Origin: Salarchaeum japonicum
Lineage (GTDB): Archaea > Halobacteriota > Halobacteria > Halobacteriales > Halobacteriaceae
Length of the DNA: 64,000 nucleotides
Direction of reading: 5' to 3'
Assembly: GCF_020614395.1 (NCBI RefSeq)
Contig: NZ_CP085324.1
Span: 1,369,564 to 1,433,563 of the forward strand
Under the pieces are notes generated by a model. The model saw only the letters and a list, made by a program, of their open reading frames with translations, was not told the DNA's origin and made no database searches. The position numbers were made by a program, and so were the translations under genes. Positions 46,785 through 55,000 of the stretch are shown here, piece by piece; position 1 is the stretch's first letter; each line of letters begins with the position of its first letter.

Positions 46785-48253
46785 AGGAGGGAGACGATGA
46801 GGTCGATGCTGTTCGCGATACCCGCTCTCATCGCGGCGGTGAGTTCGCCGAGGGAGTCGAAGGGGCCGCCGAGGTAGGGGAGGACGACGAACGGGAAGAG
46901 GAAGCTCGCTATCATGCTCCCGACGTTGGTGAGCGCGACGACGGCGATGAGTTTGAACAGCGGCACCTCCCGCATCCGCGCGAGGAGGTCGCCGATGGGG
47001 GCGTCCTCGTCGGCCATGATTTCGTTGAGCGTGCTGATGTCGCCGATGGAGACGGGCGTGTACCGGAGTTCGACGTAACCCGCGAACCACCCGGGCGCGA
47101 GCAGGGGGTTGAGGCTGGTGAGCCACGCGACGAGGCCGCCGACGGTCGCGCTCCGGATGCGTGCGCCGCCGACGAGCGCGAGCGTGAACGCGAACGCGCC
47201 GTTGAACACGACCCACGCGAGGAACACGCGGAGGAGGTCTTGGTTGCTGATACCGCTCATCAGCAGGAGGAGGAAGAACACGAGGAAGCCGACGGTGAGC
47301 AGGAAGCCGAACAGTTTCGCGAGCGAGAACCGCTTCTCCTCGCGGCCCTGCAGGCTCTCCATCGGCGGCAGGGTCTCGGGGTTGTCGAGGTAGCCCTTGA
47401 CGCCCTCGACGTGGCCCGCGCCGATGACGGCGAGCACGTCCTTGCCCTGCTGGCGGAGCGCGAGGATGTTGTGCGCGAGGTAGGCGTCGCGTTCGTCGAT
47501 GAGGGCTTCCGCGCCCCGGGGGCTGAACCGCCGGAACTCCTCCATCATCGCGCTCACCACGTCCGTGTCGGTGAGGTCCTCCATGTCGAGTTCCTCGTAC
47601 TCCTCCTCGCCGCCGGTGCGCGCGAACAGCAGTCCGAGGACGGTGCCGACGACGAGCGCGACGGCGGCGGCGATGGCGACGACTTCGACGAGCATCGTGA
47701 GCACGCCGAGCAGGCCGCCGCCCGCGAGCACGAACGGCCCCGCGAGCAGTTCGACCACGAGGCCGAGCAAGCCGCCGCCGGTGAACCCGAGCGCCAGCCC
47801 GAGCGTCCACGGGTCGGCGAGGCCGAACGCGAGCCCGCCGACCATCCGGAGTTTCTCCACGAACCCCATGCGCGTCCAGAACCGCTGAATCGTCACCTGG
47901 ATGTTCCGGTCTACCAGGGCGACGTCGATGCCGAGCGCTTCCGCGGTGTCCACGGCGGCGAGCATGTCCGCGCCCGGGCTCACGTCGAAGCGCTCGCCCA
48001 TGCGTTGCTGGACGTAGGAGAGGAGCCAGTACGCGAGGAACTGGAACGCCATGCTCCCGCGGAGGAGGTCTTTGGGGTCGATGTCGTCGGGCGCGTCGCC
48101 CTTCATCTGTCGGTACCGGCCCTCGTCGAGTTCGACGGCGACCACGTCCGGGTCGCGCTCCTCGATTTCGCGCTCGACGGTTTCGACGGACTCCGAGGAG
48201 ACGTGCGCGGTGCCGACGAGGTGAACCGACCCCTCGCGGGACTCGTCGCTCAT
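46781..48253 (-). CDS. TraB/PrgY-family membrane protein
   Basis: 490 residues. The N-terminal 220 residues are the TraB/PrgY domain: HLVGTAHVSSESVETVEREI near residue 12, DVVAVELDEGRYRQM near 35, LGIDVALVDRNIQVTIQRFW near 107, then YLAHNILALRQQGKDVLAVIGAGHVEGVKGYL (core VLAVIGAGHVEGVKGYL) near 272. GxxH and E..R positions match the TIKI/TraB superfamily, members of which are metal-dependent proteases. A Leu/Val-rich helical hairpin (about 150-205) interrupts this domain. The C-terminal half (310-490) has several membrane helices. Overlaps the M50 gene. Confidence 0.86.
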   Translation of the reverse strand: MSDESREGSVHLVGTAHVSSESVETVEREIEERDPDVVAVELDEGRYRQMKGDAPDDIDPKDLLRGSMAFQFLAYWLLSYVQQRMGERFDVSPGADMLAAVDTAEALGIDVALVDRNIQVTIQRFWTRMGFVEKLRMVGGLAFGLADPWTLGLALGFTGGGLLGLVVELLAGPFVLAGGGLLGVLTMLVEVVAIAAAVALVVGTVLGLLFARTGGEEEYEELDMEDLTDTDVVSAMMEEFRRFSPRGAEALIDERDAYLAHNILALRQQGKDVLAVIGAGHVEGVKGYLDNPETLPPMESLQGREEKRFSLAKLFGFLLTVGFLVFFLLLLMSGISNQDLLRVFLAWVVFNGAFAFTLALVGGARIRSATVGGLVAWLTSLNPLLAPGWFAGYVELRYTPVSIGDISTLNEIMADEDAPIGDLLARMREVPLFKLIAVVALTNVGSMIASFLFPFVVLPYLGGPFDSLGELTAAMRAGIANSIDLIVSLL

Positions 48254-48338
48254 TAGCGTGGAGTAGTCGGCCGGCGGGCCTTACAGGTGTCGGTCGGGGG
48301 TCGGCACGTTCTTCCCGCCGACGCCAGTACGTCGAGGT

Positions 48339-48779
48339 ATGCCTTCGGTGATGGAAACGTACGTGGAGAACCGGGAGATGGTGCAGCCGAACCACGCGAA
48401 CACGCACGGCACCGCGCACGGCGGGAACGTGATGAAGTGGATGGACGAGATCGGCGCGATGAGCGCGATGCGCTTCGCGGGCGAGGAGGTCGTCACGGCG
48501 CGCATGAACCAGGTGAACTTCGACCGCCCGATTCCCGTGGGGGACACGGCGCTCATCGAGGCGTACGTGTACGCGGCGGGGTCGACGAGCATGCGCGTCC
48601 GCCTGCGGACGTTCCGGGAGAACCCGCGGACGGGCGAGCGCGAGCAGACCACCGAATCCTTCTTCGTGTACGTGGCGGTGAACGACGACGGCCGTCCGAC
48701 CACCGTCCCCGACCTCACGGTCGAGAGCGAGGAGGGCGAGGCGTACCGGGACGCGGCGCTGGAGGGCGAGGACGAATGA
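48339..48779 (+). CDS. Acyl-CoA thioesterase (hotdog fold, YciA-type)
   Basis: 146 residues. Hotdog helix and catalytic Asp lie in ANTHGTAHGGNVMKWMDEIGA near residue 20-40, with the key NxxHxxxHGGxxMxxMD pattern of acyl-CoA hydrolases. VTARMNQVNFDRPIPVGDTALIEA near 53 gives the acyl-pocket strand. It hydrolyses a fatty acyl-CoA to free acid and CoA. ATG 48339 follows AGTACGTCGAGGT with no clear Shine-Dalgarno motif. Its stop overlaps the next gene by four bases. Confidence 0.88.
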   Translation: MPSVMETYVENREMVQPNHANTHGTAHGGNVMKWMDEIGAMSAMRFAGEEVVTARMNQVNFDRPIPVGDTALIEAYVYAAGSTSMRVRLRTFRENPRTGEREQTTESFFVYVAVNDDGRPTTVPDLTVESEEGEAYRDAALEGEDE

Positions 48780-49243
48780 GCCTCGACATCTCGACAGGCG
48801 AGGTGCCCGACCCGCCGGAACTCGACACGGAGGCGAGCGTGGAGGACTACGAGGACCTCGACGTGGGCGGGAACGACTACCACCGCGACGACCTCGAAGC
48901 CTTCCTCCGGGAGGGCGCGTGGGAGGAGGCGTTCGTCGAGTGGGCGGACGACACCGACCTCACCGAGGAGGACTACGAAATCGTTCTCGACCTCGACCTC
49001 CTCGCGAACTTCGACTTCTTCTGGGACGACTTCGCCGACCGCGTCGGCTACCACGCGCCCGGCCTCCCCGAGGACTGGAAGGAACGCGACCTCCACCCCG
49101 CCCTCGACTCGTGGAGCACTGTCTCCGCCATCAACGCGTCGCTCACGGAACTCGGACGCACGGTGTCGGACAGGCTGAAGGCGGACTACGTGCACTGGGA
49201 CGCGGAGTACGAAGCCCCGGACGACCTGCCGGATTTCGACTGA
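48776..49243 (+). CDS. Highly acidic conserved protein, unknown
   Basis: 155 residues, with over a quarter Asp/Glu and no hydrophobic segment. Recognisable stretches are FLREGAWEEAFVEWADDTDL near residue 44 and LLANFDFFWDDFADRVGYHAPGLPEDW (core FDFFWDDFADRVGYHAPG) near 80. I know no function; haloarchaeal genomes carry such proteins next to hotdog thioesterases. Its ATG overlaps the stop of the thioesterase gene (ATGA), so they should be a two-gene operon. Confidence 0.72.
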   Translation: MSLDISTGEVPDPPELDTEASVEDYEDLDVGGNDYHRDDLEAFLREGAWEEAFVEWADDTDLTEEDYEIVLDLDLLANFDFFWDDFADRVGYHAPGLPEDWKERDLHPALDSWSTVSAINASLTELGRTVSDRLKADYVHWDAEYEAPDDLPDFD

Positions 49244-49410
49244 CGCGAAAATCGCCCGATCGGGGGGAGCGGGCGCGGATGTACCAATGGTTGACGGGTG
49301 CGGACGCCCCGGGGGAGGCGATCTCGCACGCCGTACCTGATTGTGGTTCCTTCCAGTTTAAGCGTCTTCTGGGAGTATAGGTAAATCGCGTCTAGCGTTC
49401 CCGTATGTCC
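49244..49410. other. Gap of 167 bases, no clear content
   Basis: The middle (49325-49400) is somewhat AT-rich, with GTTTAAGCG at 49357-49365 and GTATAG at 49374-49379 that could be TATA elements, but no gene follows in either direction at the right spacing. A 33-codon frame from ATG 49279 is not convincing. Probably the 3' regions of the two converging transcripts. Confidence 0.4.
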
Positions 49411-50928
49411 TTAAGGACTCTCGGTCGCCCAGTCGCGCGACCGTTCGACGGCGTCCTGCCAGCGGTCGTACTTGGCGTCCCAGTCGCCGTCCCGCGGGGT
49501 GAACGCGCGGTCGGTGCGGCGGTTCTCGCGGAGGGCGTCGAGGTCGCGCCAGTAGTCGGCGGCCAGGCCGGCGGCGTACGCCGCGCCGAGCGCCGTCGTC
49601 TCGTCCACGACGGGCCGGTCGATGTCGGTGTCGAGCACGTCCGCGATGAGCTGGCAGAGGAAGTCGTTCTTCACCGCGCCGCCGTCCACGCGGAGGGTGG
49701 AGAGGGACACGTCGCTGTCCGCGAGCATCGCCTCCGCCACGTCACGGGTCTGGTAGGCGATGGCTTCGAGCGTGGCGCGCACGACGTGTTCGCGGCGGGT
49801 GCCGCGGGTGAGGCCGACGATGGTGCCGCGGGCGCGCGGGTCCCAGTGCGGCGCGCCCAACCCGGTGAAGGCGGGGACGACGTAGACGCCGTCCGTGCCG
49901 TCCACGGCGCGCGCGAGCGACTCGGTCTCGCCTGCGTCCTCGACGAGTGACACGTCGTTCAGCCACTCGATGGCCGCGCCGGTCGCGAAGATGGAGCCTT
50001 CGAGCGCGTACTGCACGGGTTCGCCGCGCCGCTGGAAGCCGATTGTGGTGAGGAGGCCGTGCGTGGACTCGACGGGCGTCTCGCCGGTGTTGAGGAGGAA
50101 AAAGGAGCCGGTGCCGTAGGTGTTCTTCGCGTCGCCGGGGTCGAAGCACGCCTGCCCGAAGAGGGCGGCCTGCTGGTCGCCGAGCGCGCCCGCCACGGGA
50201 ACCTGTGCACCGAGGAAGCCGCCGGGGTCGGTGTACCCATAGTACTCGTCGTCGGAGGACGGCCGGACATCGGGGAGGCAGGCGCGCGGCACGTCGAACT
50301 CCGCGAGCAACCGGTCGTCCCACGCGCAGTCGTGGATGTCGTACAGCATCGTCCGACTCGCGTTCGTGACATCGGTGACGTGCTCACCGGTGAGCTTGTA
50401 GATAAGCCACGAATCGATTGTGCCGAACAGCACCTCACCCGACTCGGCGCGCTCGCGGACGCTCCGGGTGGCCGAGCGCGTCGGTTCGATGGGGTCTGCG
50501 TTCTCCAACAGCCACTCCAGTTTCGACGCGGAGAAGTACGCGTCCGGCTCCAGGCCCGTCGTCTCCTGCACGTACGCGCTGAGGTCGTCGCTCAGCCCCT
50601 CGATGCGTTCGGTGGTTCGGCGGTCCTGCCAGACGATGGCGTCGTGAACCGGGTCGCCGGTCTCCGCGTCCCAGAGCACCGTCGTCTCGCGCTGGTTCGT
50701 CACGCCGATAGCCGCGAGGTCGGCGGGCGCGATACCGGCGTCCGCGAGCGCCGACTCCACCACCGACTGCGTGTTCGCCCAGAGCTCGCCCGGGTCGTGC
50801 TCCACCCAGGCCGGCTCCGGATAGTGCTGCTCGTGGGTCTCGTACGCGCCCGCGACCACGGACGCGTCCCGGTCGAACACCAGAAACCGAGTGCCCGTCG
50901 TTCCCTGGTCTATCGCCCCGACGTACAT
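49411..50928 (-). CDS. glpK: Glycerol kinase
   Basis: 505 residues of the FGGY family. MYVGAIDQGTTGTRFLVFDR begins the ATP site; GVTNQRETTVLWDAETGDPV near residue 78 and VWQDRRTTERIEGL near 98 bind glycerol; YGTGSFFLLNTGETPV near 265 and the glycine-rich LRVDGGAVKNDFLCQLIADVL near 410 are also standard. It makes sn-glycerol 3-phosphate, the entry to catabolism of glycerol, common in hypersaline ponds. ATG 50928 chosen; minus-strand CTTATG (50953-50958) is its TATA box. No glpABC operon is adjacent; only a short GlpA-like gene lies at 52873. Confidence 0.95.
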   Translation of the reverse strand: MYVGAIDQGTTGTRFLVFDRDASVVAGAYETHEQHYPEPAWVEHDPGELWANTQSVVESALADAGIAPADLAAIGVTNQRETTVLWDAETGDPVHDAIVWQDRRTTERIEGLSDDLSAYVQETTGLEPDAYFSASKLEWLLENADPIEPTRSATRSVRERAESGEVLFGTIDSWLIYKLTGEHVTDVTNASRTMLYDIHDCAWDDRLLAEFDVPRACLPDVRPSSDDEYYGYTDPGGFLGAQVPVAGALGDQQAALFGQACFDPGDAKNTYGTGSFFLLNTGETPVESTHGLLTTIGFQRRGEPVQYALEGSIFATGAAIEWLNDVSLVEDAGETESLARAVDGTDGVYVVPAFTGLGAPHWDPRARGTIVGLTRGTRREHVVRATLEAIAYQTRDVAEAMLADSDVSLSTLRVDGGAVKNDFLCQLIADVLDTDIDRPVVDETTALGAAYAAGLAADYWRDLDALRENRRTDRAFTPRDGDWDAKYDRWQDAVERSRDWATESP

Positions 50929-51006
50929 ACGCCGAGACGCACGCCGAACCCACATAAGCGCGGAGGAAGAGGAAGCAGACTTGTATCGTCCCCGCCAGGG
51001 TCGCGT

Positions 51007-51300
51007 ATGGAGACGTTCAGCGCGGAAGTCATGCACGTCGTCGGCCCCGAGGAGCGCGACGACCACGACCTCACGCCGTACCTCGAACGCATCAGCGAGG
51101 ACCGCTACGTCCTCGTCGTTCGCAAGGGCGGCGCTCCATCCTGGCTCGACCGCGTCGTCGCGTTCCTCCGCCGCGACTCCATCGAAGCCGTCACCGTCGT
51201 CGCGGACGACGAGTACGAGGAAGGCGACGAACTCCACGTCACCGCCACGGAAACCGAGATGGCGGGCGTGTTCGACGCGACCGAGATACGGGAAGAATAG
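51007..51300 (+). CDS. Small conserved haloarchaeal protein, unknown
   Basis: 97 residues, no membrane segment. METFSAEVMHVVGPEERDDHDLTPYLERI, quoted by core HDLTPYLERISEDRYVLVVR, then a basic patch (GGAPSWLDRVVAFLRRDSIEAVTVVADDE). This looks like a compact alpha/beta fold, perhaps the haloarchaeal DUF7526 family (low certainty). Divergent from glpK with a 78-base gap. An acidic C terminus matches its surroundings. Confidence 0.6.
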   Translation: METFSAEVMHVVGPEERDDHDLTPYLERISEDRYVLVVRKGGAPSWLDRVVAFLRRDSIEAVTVVADDEYEEGDELHVTATETEMAGVFDATEIREE

Positions 51301-51389
51301 AGGCGGCGAAGACGGGCAGTCCGCAGGACGGGAGCGCGTGCGTTCCGGACGAGTACGCCTATCAGGGTCGCGTTCGAACCCGTGTTCGA

Positions 51390-52847
51390 ATGAGCGACGA
51401 GGGCGACATCGCGGACGCCGCGTTCGGCGTGCAGGCCGGGTTCGGGTTCGCGGGGAAGGCCGCGACGGCGGTCGTGGGGTTCGTCGGGTCGGTGGTGCTG
51501 GCGCGCGCCCTCGGACCGAGCGACTACGGCCTGTTCTACGTCGCGCTCTCCGCCGCCGCGTTCTTCGTGAACCCCGTGACTGGATGGGCGACGGCGTGCA
51601 AGAAGCGGCTGACGGAACCGGAGTTTGCGGTGGACGAGGCGGTGGGGTCGCTCGCGGTCGCGGTCGCCGTGCTCGCCCTTGTCGGCGTGCCGATGGGGTA
51701 CGTCGTGGTGGACGCGGTGACGGCGAACCCGGTGTTGCCGCTCGCGGTTCCCGTGCTGTTCGTGCCGCTCGCGGCGTACCGGTCGTCCACGACCCTGCTC
51801 TCGGGGCGTGCGAATTTCGCGCTCGCGGACTGGGCGGTCGTCGTCGAGACCGCCGTGACGACGATTGCGCAAGTCGTGTTCGTTCTCCTCGGGTTCGGCC
51901 TCTGGGGAATGATTGGGGGTGCCGTGACGGGTGCGCTGGTCGTCCTTCCCGTCGTGTACCGGTGGCTCGGCGTCCGGGCGCGTCTTCCCTCTCGGGAGTC
52001 GCTGCGGTCGGTCGCGGCGTTCTCGAAGTGGTCGATTCCGCGCGGGTTCGTCGGCACCGGTCTCTCCCAGATGGACGTCCTGCTCCTCGGGTGGCTGGCG
52101 GCGTCGAGCGCGGCGGGCGACTACCAGGTCGCGCTGAAGGTGTCGATGCCGGCGACGTTCGTCTCCGGCGCGATCACGGCGGGGTTGATGGGGCGGGTGT
52201 CGGCGCTCGCGGGCCGGTCGGGCGGCGACTGGACGCCGGACTTCCGGAACGCGCTCTCGACGGGGAGCGTGCTCGCCGTCCCCATCTTCGTCGGGAGTCT
52301 CGTGCTCGCGGAACCCATCGTCGTGACGGCGTTCGGCGGCGCGTACGCGGGCGCTGGCGCGTTCCTCGTCGGTCTCGCGGCGTACCGATTGCTCGAAACG
52401 CAGACCGCGCCCCGCGGGGCCGTGCTCGGCGGGCTCGACCGCCCCGACCTCGGTTTATGGGTGTCAGCCGCCGAACTCGCTATCAACGTCGCGCTCGGGC
52501 TCGCGCTCTGGTACGCGTACGGCCCGCTCGGAATCGTCGCCGCAACCGTGGTGACGCAGTCGTTCGCGTACGCCGCGAACACGCTTCTCGTCCGCCGCCT
52601 CACCGACGTGGACGTCGTCGTGACGCGGCCGTTCCTCGCGCAACTCGGAGCCGGCGCGGTGATGGGCGGTGTCGTGCTCGCGGCGAAATCCAGCGTCGGC
52701 CCCGGCGGCTGGCTCCCGGTTGTCGGCGTCGTGGCGCTCGGCGCGCTCGTCTACTTCGTCGTGCTGTTCGCGGTCTCGACCTACCACCGCGAGACCGTGC
52801 GCGGCATCTACGCAGACCTCGCCGGGTCGCGTGACGGCGGCCTCTAA
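51390..52847 (+). CDS. Polysaccharide/oligosaccharide flippase, MOP superfamily
   Basis: 485 residues with about 12-14 hydrophobic segments. Wzx-like motif VLARALGPSDYGLFYVALSAAA near residue 37 marks this family, and AAYRLLETQTAPRGAVLGGLDRPDLGL near 331 is another. Wzx-type proteins flip lipid-linked sugars or teichoic units across the membrane. It lies upstream of and in line with the GlpA-like gene (25-base gap). A second flippase sits at 62784. Confidence 0.84.
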   Translation: MSDEGDIADAAFGVQAGFGFAGKAATAVVGFVGSVVLARALGPSDYGLFYVALSAAAFFVNPVTGWATACKKRLTEPEFAVDEAVGSLAVAVAVLALVGVPMGYVVVDAVTANPVLPLAVPVLFVPLAAYRSSTTLLSGRANFALADWAVVVETAVTTIAQVVFVLLGFGLWGMIGGAVTGALVVLPVVYRWLGVRARLPSRESLRSVAAFSKWSIPRGFVGTGLSQMDVLLLGWLAASSAAGDYQVALKVSMPATFVSGAITAGLMGRVSALAGRSGGDWTPDFRNALSTGSVLAVPIFVGSLVLAEPIVVTAFGGAYAGAGAFLVGLAAYRLLETQTAPRGAVLGGLDRPDLGLWVSAAELAINVALGLALWYAYGPLGIVAATVVTQSFAYAANTLLVRRLTDVDVVVTRPFLAQLGAGAVMGGVVLAAKSSVGPGGWLPVVGVVALGALVYFVVLFAVSTYHRETVRGIYADLAGSRDGGL

Positions 52848-52872
52848 GGTGCTGGCAGTTCCAGCAGTCGGT

Positions 52873-54078
52873 ATGGACACCGAAGTACTGGTCGTGGGCG
52901 GCGGCGCGACCGGCGTGGGGGTGGCTCGCGACCTCGCGATGCGCGGCGTGGACGTGGTGCTCGCGGAACGCAGGGGGTTGAACGCGGGGACGAGCGGGCG
53001 GTCGCACGGCCTCCTGCACTCGGGCGCGCGGTACGCCGAGCACGACCCCGATGGCGCACGCGAATGCATCCGGGAGAACCGCGTGCTGAAGGACATCGCG
53101 GGCGAGGCCGTACGGGACACCCGGGGGTTGTTCGTCCAGCTGGCGGGGGATGACCCCGACTTTTTCGACGAGAAGCTCGCGGCGTGTCGCGACCTCTCGA
53201 TTCCCGCGACCGTCTACGACGGCGAGGACGCCCGCGACCTCGTCCCGGGCCTCCCCGACACTGTTGAGCGCGCGATGGACGTGCCGGACGCGGTCATCTA
53301 CCCGTCGCGTCTCGTCGCCGCGACGGCCGCGAGCGCGCGCGAGCACGGCGCGACGGTTCTGACGCACACGCCGATAGAGGGCTTGCTCACCACCGGGGAG
53401 GGCGTTGTCGGCGCGTACACGCCGGACGAGGAAATCCGGGCCGACCACGTGGTGAACGCCGCGGGCGCGTGGGCGGGCGGTCTCGCGCGAACCGCGGACA
53501 TCGACCTGGAGATGACGCCGACGAAGGGCGCGATGGTGACCGTCGAGTACGACGACCTCGACACCGTCCTGAACCGGTGTCGGCCGCCCGCGGACGGCGA
53601 CATCGTCGTTCCGCACGAGGACACGGTCGTGTTGGGGACGACGAGCGTCGAGGTGGACGACCCCGACGGCGACCTGGAGAATCAGGCGGAAGTCGAGCGG
53701 ATGCGCGCGGAGTGTGCGAACCTCCTGCCCGGGGTCGCGGACGCCGCGTTAGACCACGCGTACTGGGGGGTGCGGCCGCTCTACGAACCGAGCGGCGTCG
53801 CCGAGGGCCGCGGCATCAGCCGCGGGTTCTTCGTGCTCGACCACGCGGAACGCGACGGCGTGCCCGGGTTGACGAGCGTCGTCGGCGGGAAGCTGACGAC
53901 GTATCGGTTGATGGCGGAAGCGACCGCCGACCACGTCACCGACCGATTGGGCGTCGAGGCGGACTGTCGGACGGCCGAGGAGCGCCTGCCGTGCGCGGAC
54001 GACGCGGAGGAACTGGATTCGCTCGTGCGGGAGTTCGACGCGGGCGGGCCGGCGGACGCCGACGTGCTCAGTACGTGA
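52873..54078 (+). CDS. GlpA-like FAD-dependent glycerol-3-phosphate dehydrogenase, short form
   Basis: 401 residues. FAD motif VLVVGGGATGVGVARDLAMR at the start, SGRSHGLLHSGARYAEHD near residue 43, HVVNAAGAWAGGL near 194 and GGKLTTYRLMAEATADH near 337 are all standard for GlpA/GlpD. E. coli GlpA has 542 residues, and haloarchaeal GlpA about 560-580; the extra C-terminal part is a BFD-like iron-sulfur domain, which this protein lacks. The stop is 11 bases inside DUF368's 3' end on the other strand. No GlpB or GlpC gene follows. It may be an alternate G3P oxidase or another amino/hydroxy acid oxidase. Confidence 0.78.
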   Translation: MDTEVLVVGGGATGVGVARDLAMRGVDVVLAERRGLNAGTSGRSHGLLHSGARYAEHDPDGARECIRENRVLKDIAGEAVRDTRGLFVQLAGDDPDFFDEKLAACRDLSIPATVYDGEDARDLVPGLPDTVERAMDVPDAVIYPSRLVAATAASAREHGATVLTHTPIEGLLTTGEGVVGAYTPDEEIRADHVVNAAGAWAGGLARTADIDLEMTPTKGAMVTVEYDDLDTVLNRCRPPADGDIVVPHEDTVVLGTTSVEVDDPDGDLENQAEVERMRAECANLLPGVADAALDHAYWGVRPLYEPSGVAEGRGISRGFFVLDHAERDGVPGLTSVVGGKLTTYRLMAEATADHVTDRLGVEADCRTAEERLPCADDAEELDSLVREFDAGGPADADVLST

Positions 54079-55000
54079 TGTCGCCGGTGGCGCGTTCGAG
54101 CGCGACGACGGCGAGCGCGCCGACACCGCCGACAGCAAGCAGCGCGAGCGCGGTTTCGGGCGTCCACGCGGCCGTTTCGTCGAGCACGACTTCGCCCGGC
54201 GCGCGTAATGCGCCCGCCATCAGCATCACGAGGAAGGTGAGGGTGGCGGCGCGGTAGGCGTCGAGCGCCCACGCGACGACGCGCGCGAACGACACGATGC
54301 CGACCGCCGCGCCGACCGAGAACGCCGCGAGCGTCGTCACCGGGTCGGTGGCGTTCCCGAGGTTCGCGTTCAGGACGGCGTCCGTCGCGGCCCCGACCGC
54401 GCCCGTGATGACGTGGTACTGGCCGAGCGTGAGGAGGAGGAGGCTGCCGGAGACGCCGGGGAGTACCATCGCGCAGATGGCGATAGCGCCGGCGACGAAC
54501 ATCGTGGCGAGTCCCGTCGGGAGGGTCGCGGAGGCCTGGCCGCTCACGGCGAACGCGAGCGCGAACCCGAGCAGGGCGACGAACTTCCGGTTCGGCGTGC
54601 TGATGTCGAGTTCGCTCCACAGGACGACCACGGACGCCGCGATGAGGCCGAAGAAGAACGCGTACGTCAACGCAGGGGCGGAGGCGCGCGCCGCCTCGAC
54701 GAGGTTCGCGACCGTCACCGCGGCGGACACGACGCCGAGTCCGAGCACGACGAGGAAGGGGACGTCGAGGACGGCGAGGCCGGCGCGGAGTTCCGCGCGC
54801 GCGTCGTCCTGGTGGACGCGCGCCAAAAACGGCAGGAGCGCCCACGCCTCCCGGGGGTCGAGGCCGGCGAGCGCCCCGATGAGGCGGTCGTAGATGCCGG
54901 TGATGAGCGCGATTGTGCCGCCGGAGACGCCGGGCACCGCGTCAGCGGCCCCCATCCCGACGCCCTTCAGGTAGACGGCGACCCAGTCGCGCGCGGACAT
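54068..55000 (-). CDS. popT: DUF368 protein, predicted polyprenyl-phosphate translocase
   Basis: 310 residues, about eight to ten hydrophobic segments. The duplicated family motif is intact: GMGAADAVPGVSGGTIALITG near residue 14 and AICAMVLPGVSGSLLLLTLG near 174, each giving a PGVSG turn. DUF368 (PopT) proteins were shown in bacteria to return undecaprenyl phosphate to the cytoplasmic side. In archaea the equivalent carrier is dolichyl phosphate. The gene starts at the base right after the aglB stop (TAG-ATG, zero gap) on the same strand, so it is translated in step with AglB. The function in glycosylation is inferred from this placement. Confidence 0.87.
   Translation of the reverse strand: MSARDWVAVYLKGVGMGAADAVPGVSGGTIALITGIYDRLIGALAGLDPREAWALLPFLARVHQDDARAELRAGLAVLDVPFLVVLGLGVVSAAVTVANLVEAARASAPALTYAFFFGLIAASVVVLWSELDISTPNRKFVALLGFALAFAVSGQASATLPTGLATMFVAGAIAICAMVLPGVSGSLLLLTLGQYHVITGAVGAATDAVLNANLGNATDPVTTLAAFSVGAAVGIVSFARVVAWALDAYRAATLTFLVMLMAGALRAPGEVVLDETAAWTPETALALLAVGGVGALAVVALERATGDITY

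Noticed and set aside
49279-49380. 33-residue frame MYQWLTGADAPGE... between two genes
   Set aside because: No promoter at the right spacing and it continues a shadow frame of the acidic protein upstream. Not convincing alone.
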